A model generated the notes under the pieces. It was not told where the DNA came from and ran no database searches. It saw nothing but the letters and a program-made list of their open reading frames with translations. Shown here one piece after another: positions 30,816-33,378 of a DNA stretch of 33,378 bases (position 1 is the first letter of the stretch; the number at the start of each line of letters is the position of its first letter). The stretch is from JAGLCY01 sp965369705 (lineage in GTDB: Bacteria; Krumholzibacteriota; Krumholzibacteriia; LZORAL124-64-63), in contig CBDURF010000013.1 of the NCBI GenBank assembly GCA_965369705.1, forward strand, positions 1 through 33,378, given 5' to 3'. Made by a program: the position numbers and the translations under genes.

Positions 30816-31801
30816 TGGAATTCGCCAGACCCCTGCTGTTGTTGCTGGCGCCCCTGGCGGGAGCCGTGTTGTGGGCCCGCCTCAAGCGGGGTGGGGATCC
30901 GGCCGCCTTGAGGCATCCTCGTTTGGCGTTGCTGGGCGATGAAGGTACCGGACCGAGGGCCCGCTTGGCTGGTCTGCTGCCCGTGCTGTCGGGGTTGGGG
31001 CTGGTCCTGTTGATCATCGCCGCGGCTGGTCCCCGCGTTGCTCATCGCAGCGAACAGGTCGAGGGTGAGGGGATCGACATAATTTTGTCCCTGGATATCA
31101 GCGGCAGCATGAGATCCCTGGATTTCCATCCCCTTGACCGTCTGGAATCCGCCAAGGAAGTTATCCGCGGCTTCATCGACGGCCGTTCCAACGACCGCAT
31201 CGGTCTGGTCGTGTTCGCGGCCCGTGCCTTTACCCAGTGTCCGCTGACCCTGGACCATCCTGTCCTGAAGGGTTTCCTGGACGAGATCCAGGTGGGCCTG
31301 ATCGACGACGGGACGGCCATCGGACTCGGCCTGGCCACCGCGGTGGCCCGTTTGAACCATTCCACCTCGCCGAGCAAAACGGTGATTTTGCTGACCGACG
31401 GCGTGAACAACGTTCTAACGCTCGAACCCGAAACAGCCGCCAAGCTGGCCCAGTCGCTGGAGGTCCGGGTCTATACGGTCGCCATCGGCCGGGAAGGGAT
31501 GGTGCCCTACCCGGTGGACGATCCTATCTTCGGTCGCCGCACCCGCCAGGTGGAAACCAAAATCGACCTGGAGTTGTTGAAAAGGATCGCCGACCTGACC
31601 GGCGGCGCCATGTTCCAGGCCACCGATCCGGAGGCGTTGCAAGAAATCTTCCGGACCATCGACGGGCTCGAAACGGCGCGCTACGAAACGACGGTCAGCA
31701 CCTGGTACAGGGAAAGGATGGCCTGGTTCGCCCTGCCTGCCCTGGTCCTCTTTCTTTTGGAAGGGATCCTGTCGGCCACCTGGCTCAGGCGGGTGCCGTG
31801 A
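30812..31801 (+). CDS. batA: vWA-domain membrane protein BatA
   Basis: A 329-residue protein with N-terminal membrane segments (about 7-22 and 55-72), a vWA domain and a final transmembrane helix (about 308-325). The metal-ion site is complete: D95-S97-S99 (DISGS), T168 (DDGTAI) and D196 (LLTDG). Bat proteins form an inner-membrane complex linked in Bacteroides and others to oxidative stress tolerance. ATGATG at 30812 gives two in-frame starts; GGGAGG lies 1 nt or 4 nt upstream respectively. The first overlaps the preceding stop (ATGA). Confidence 0.92.
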   Translation: MMEFARPLLLLLAPLAGAVLWARLKRGGDPAALRHPRLALLGDEGTGPRARLAGLLPVLSGLGLVLLIIAAAGPRVAHRSEQVEGEGIDIILSLDISGSMRSLDFHPLDRLESAKEVIRGFIDGRSNDRIGLVVFAARAFTQCPLTLDHPVLKGFLDEIQVGLIDDGTAIGLGLATAVARLNHSTSPSKTVILLTDGVNNVLTLEPETAAKLAQSLEVRVYTVAIGREGMVPYPVDDPIFGRRTRQVETKIDLELLKRIADLTGGAMFQATDPEALQEIFRTIDGLETARYETTVSTWYRERMAWFALPALVLFLLEGILSATWLRRVP

Positions 31802-31853
31802 ACCCGGGCCGCCACCGTGGCCTTCGCGTGGGAGCGCACCGCAAAGGAATGAT

Positions 31854-33378
31854 GTGAGATTTGCCGAGGAAATTTGGCTCTGGTTCGTTCCGCTGCTGCC
31901 GGTTCTGTGGTTGTTGCTGCGGTCCACCGACCGCAAGGCGACCGGAAGAATGCGCATCCTCCTGGGAGAACATGCCGGACGCCATGTCGAGGGCGCCAAT
32001 CTCCGTTTGCGTTCCTGGCGTCGTTTCCTGTGGTTCGCTGGGCTATTCTGGCTTCTGTTGGCCTTGGCCAGGCCCCAGTGGGGCGCCAGCGAAGTGACGG
32101 TGACGCAGCAGGGCTCGGATATCGTCGTGGCTCTGGACATCTCCAATTCCATGCTGGCGGAGGATGTCGTTCCCAACCGGATGGAACGGGCCAAGACGGA
32201 ACTGGGTAGTTTCCTGGCCCGCCTGGAGGATAGCCGCATTGGACTGGTGTTTTTCGCCGGCGCGGCCTTTGTGCAGTGTCCCATGACTCTCGACTACGGA
32301 ACCGCGGGGATCTTCCTCAAGATGGCCGGTCCCGACATGATGTCCGAACAGGGTACGGCCATAGCCGCGGCCCTGAAGACAAGTCGCGAACTTCTGGCCA
32401 AGGGCCGGGAAGGCGCCCCGGGCGGGACGTTCCAGGCCATTCTCCTGGTCACCGACGGTGAGGATCTGGAAGGCGACTGGGAGAAGGAGGCCGAAGCCTG
32501 TCAAAAGGACGGCATCAAGGTCATTCCCGTGGGAGTGGGCGAGGAACGCGGGGGACTGATACCCACCCAGGACAAGAGAGGACGCACGGCGGGTTTCATG
32601 AAGGACGAGGAAGGCAAGATGGTGATGACCCGCCTGGATATGGCTTCACTGGGCAAACTGGCCTCGATTGGAGGCGGCAGTCCGTTCCGGATCGGGGTCG
32701 ACGGGCTGGCCGGCGACAGGCTCTTCGCGGAGTTGAAGCGGTTAGGTCGGCGGGATCTTGAGGATCGCAGAATTTCCGCCTACCAGGAACGCTTCATCCT
32801 GCCGCTTGCGTTGGCCCTGTTGAGCTTCGTTCTGCGCATGCTTCTGCGTCCCAGGGGCTCAGGGATCGCCCGCTCGGGGGGCCGTCCGGGAGTCTTGGCG
32901 TTGGTGGCGACGGGCCTGGTGATCGGGCTGGTCGTGGCCGACCAGGCCGTGGCCGGACCTCTCGTGCCCGGAAACGGGGACCTGGCCCGGGGGCGGGAAA
33001 AATATCTCGCGGGCCAATTCGAGGAGGCTCTGGGTGATTTCGAAACCGCCCTCGTGCAGGATCCCGAAGATCCTGTCGTCAGTCTTGCGGTGGGCGAAAC
33101 TCTTTTCAGGCTTGAACGTTACGAAGAAGCCCTGGCCGAGTTCGAACGGACTCTGGCCCTGACCGATGACAAGGATTTGAAAGCCGAGGCCCTCTACAAT
33201 GCGGGCACGACCCTCCTGGCTGCCGGAGATCCCCGGCAGGCCGCCGAGAAGCTGCGTGGTTCCCTGGCCGTGGATGAGGGTCAGGATGACGCTCTGCACA
33301 ACCTGGAGGTGGCGTTGAGGCGCCTGCAGGAACAGGAACAGCAGGAGCATAAAGACCAGGACCAACAGGACCAACAGG
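31854..33378 (+). CDS. BatB-BatC fusion: vWA membrane domain followed in frame by TPR domain (cut by window end)
   Basis: A continuous frame from GTG 31854 (AAAGGA 5 nt upstream) to the last base, 508 codons with no stop. Residues 1-335 are BatB: membrane segments near 6-22 and 58-73, a vWA metal site with D95-S97-S99 (DISNS), T168 and D201 (TDGED), and a final segment at about 314-331. After a short Gly/Arg linker, a fourth hydrophobic segment (about 347-366, ending ADQAVAG like a signal-peptidase site) leads into TPR repeats (REKYLAGQFEEALGDFETAL, ETLFRLERYEEALAEFERTL). A Gln/Asp-rich low-complexity end typical of BatC follows. BatB and BatC are usually separate genes. I read every codon and found no frameshift or stop. 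The end of the gene is outside the window. Confidence 0.88.
   Translation, partial: MRFAEEIWLWFVPLLPVLWLLLRSTDRKATGRMRILLGEHAGRHVEGANLRLRSWRRFLWFAGLFWLLLALARPQWGASEVTVTQQGSDIVVALDISNSMLAEDVVPNRMERAKTELGSFLARLEDSRIGLVFFAGAAFVQCPMTLDYGTAGIFLKMAGPDMMSEQGTAIAAALKTSRELLAKGREGAPGGTFQAILLVTDGEDLEGDWEKEAEACQKDGIKVIPVGVGEERGGLIPTQDKRGRTAGFMKDEEGKMVMTRLDMASLGKLASIGGGSPFRIGVDGLAGDRLFAELKRLGRRDLEDRRISAYQERFILPLALALLSFVLRMLLRPRGSGIARSGGRPGVLALVATGLVIGLVVADQAVAGPLVPGNGDLARGREKYLAGQFEEALGDFETALVQDPEDPVVSLAVGETLFRLERYEEALAEFERTLALTDDKDLKAEALYNAGTTLLAAGDPRQAAEKLRGSLAVDEGQDDALHNLEVALRRLQEQEQQEHKDQDQQDQQ

Overview
The window is a GC-rich, densely coded bacterial chromosome segment with 24 protein-coding genes (two cut by the window edges) and two tRNA genes. 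I see no rRNA, CRISPR array, insertion sequence, integrase or phage gene, so it reads as core chromosome rather than a mobile island. Three features point to a Gram-negative, uncultured member of the FCB-related candidate phyla (Krumholzibacteriota/Eisenbacteria-like lineages). They are a secreted enzyme ending in a FlgD-type Ig domain, several lipoproteins with beta-propeller repeats, and a Bat (aerotolerance) operon. Strong Shine-Dalgarno sites and E. coli-like promoters (TTGAC-N17/18-TATATT or TATAAT) argue against Bacteroidetes proper. This placement is inference. GTG and TTG starts are common (purA, both DUF507 genes, the TTG gene at 29634, the batB-batC gene).

Layout. 1-1473: the tail of an alanine dehydrogenase gene overlapping a CoA-transferase gene, whose predicted catalytic Glu is Asp. 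1613-3013: an NtrC-type response regulator with paired palindromes upstream. 3043-9714: tRNA-Leu, then tig-clpP-clpX-lon-engB, a protein folding and quality-control block ending in a ribosome-assembly GTPase. 9716-10284: a strong promoter and a small secreted CXXCH/calcium-loop protein. 10402-11893: purA, then tRNA-Lys with a strong terminator. 11929-15278 (minus): an exported oligoendopeptidase F and a propeller-repeat lipoprotein. 15595-17745: nadA and a cysteine desulfurase gene, the latter probably supplying sulfur for the NadA cluster. 17788-18972 (minus): a four-domain S1 RNA-binding protein.

19169-24924 is an envelope and secretion region. A GH43/GH32-like secreted enzyme gene is divergent from genes for an exported TPR protein, a lipoprotein with a TonB C-terminal domain and a PD40 propeller lipoprotein. 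24933-25535 is a class II aldolase that overlaps tail-to-tail with a GT4 glycosyltransferase. The latter lies downstream of a tandem pair of DUF507 genes (minus strand).

27729-33378 is the Bat operon: moxR, DUF58, a membrane protein, batA, and a continuous reading frame joining batB to a TPR-containing batC-like part that runs off the window end. Tight ATGA/TTGA overlaps show it is one transcriptional and translational unit.

The most interesting points are the in-frame BatB-BatC fusion, the Glu-to-Asp change in the CoA-transferase, the lipoprotein carrying a TonB C-terminal domain, and the paired DUF507 genes. I did not find a clearly novel multi-gene defence or mobile system. All family calls are from motif recognition only; no database search was run.
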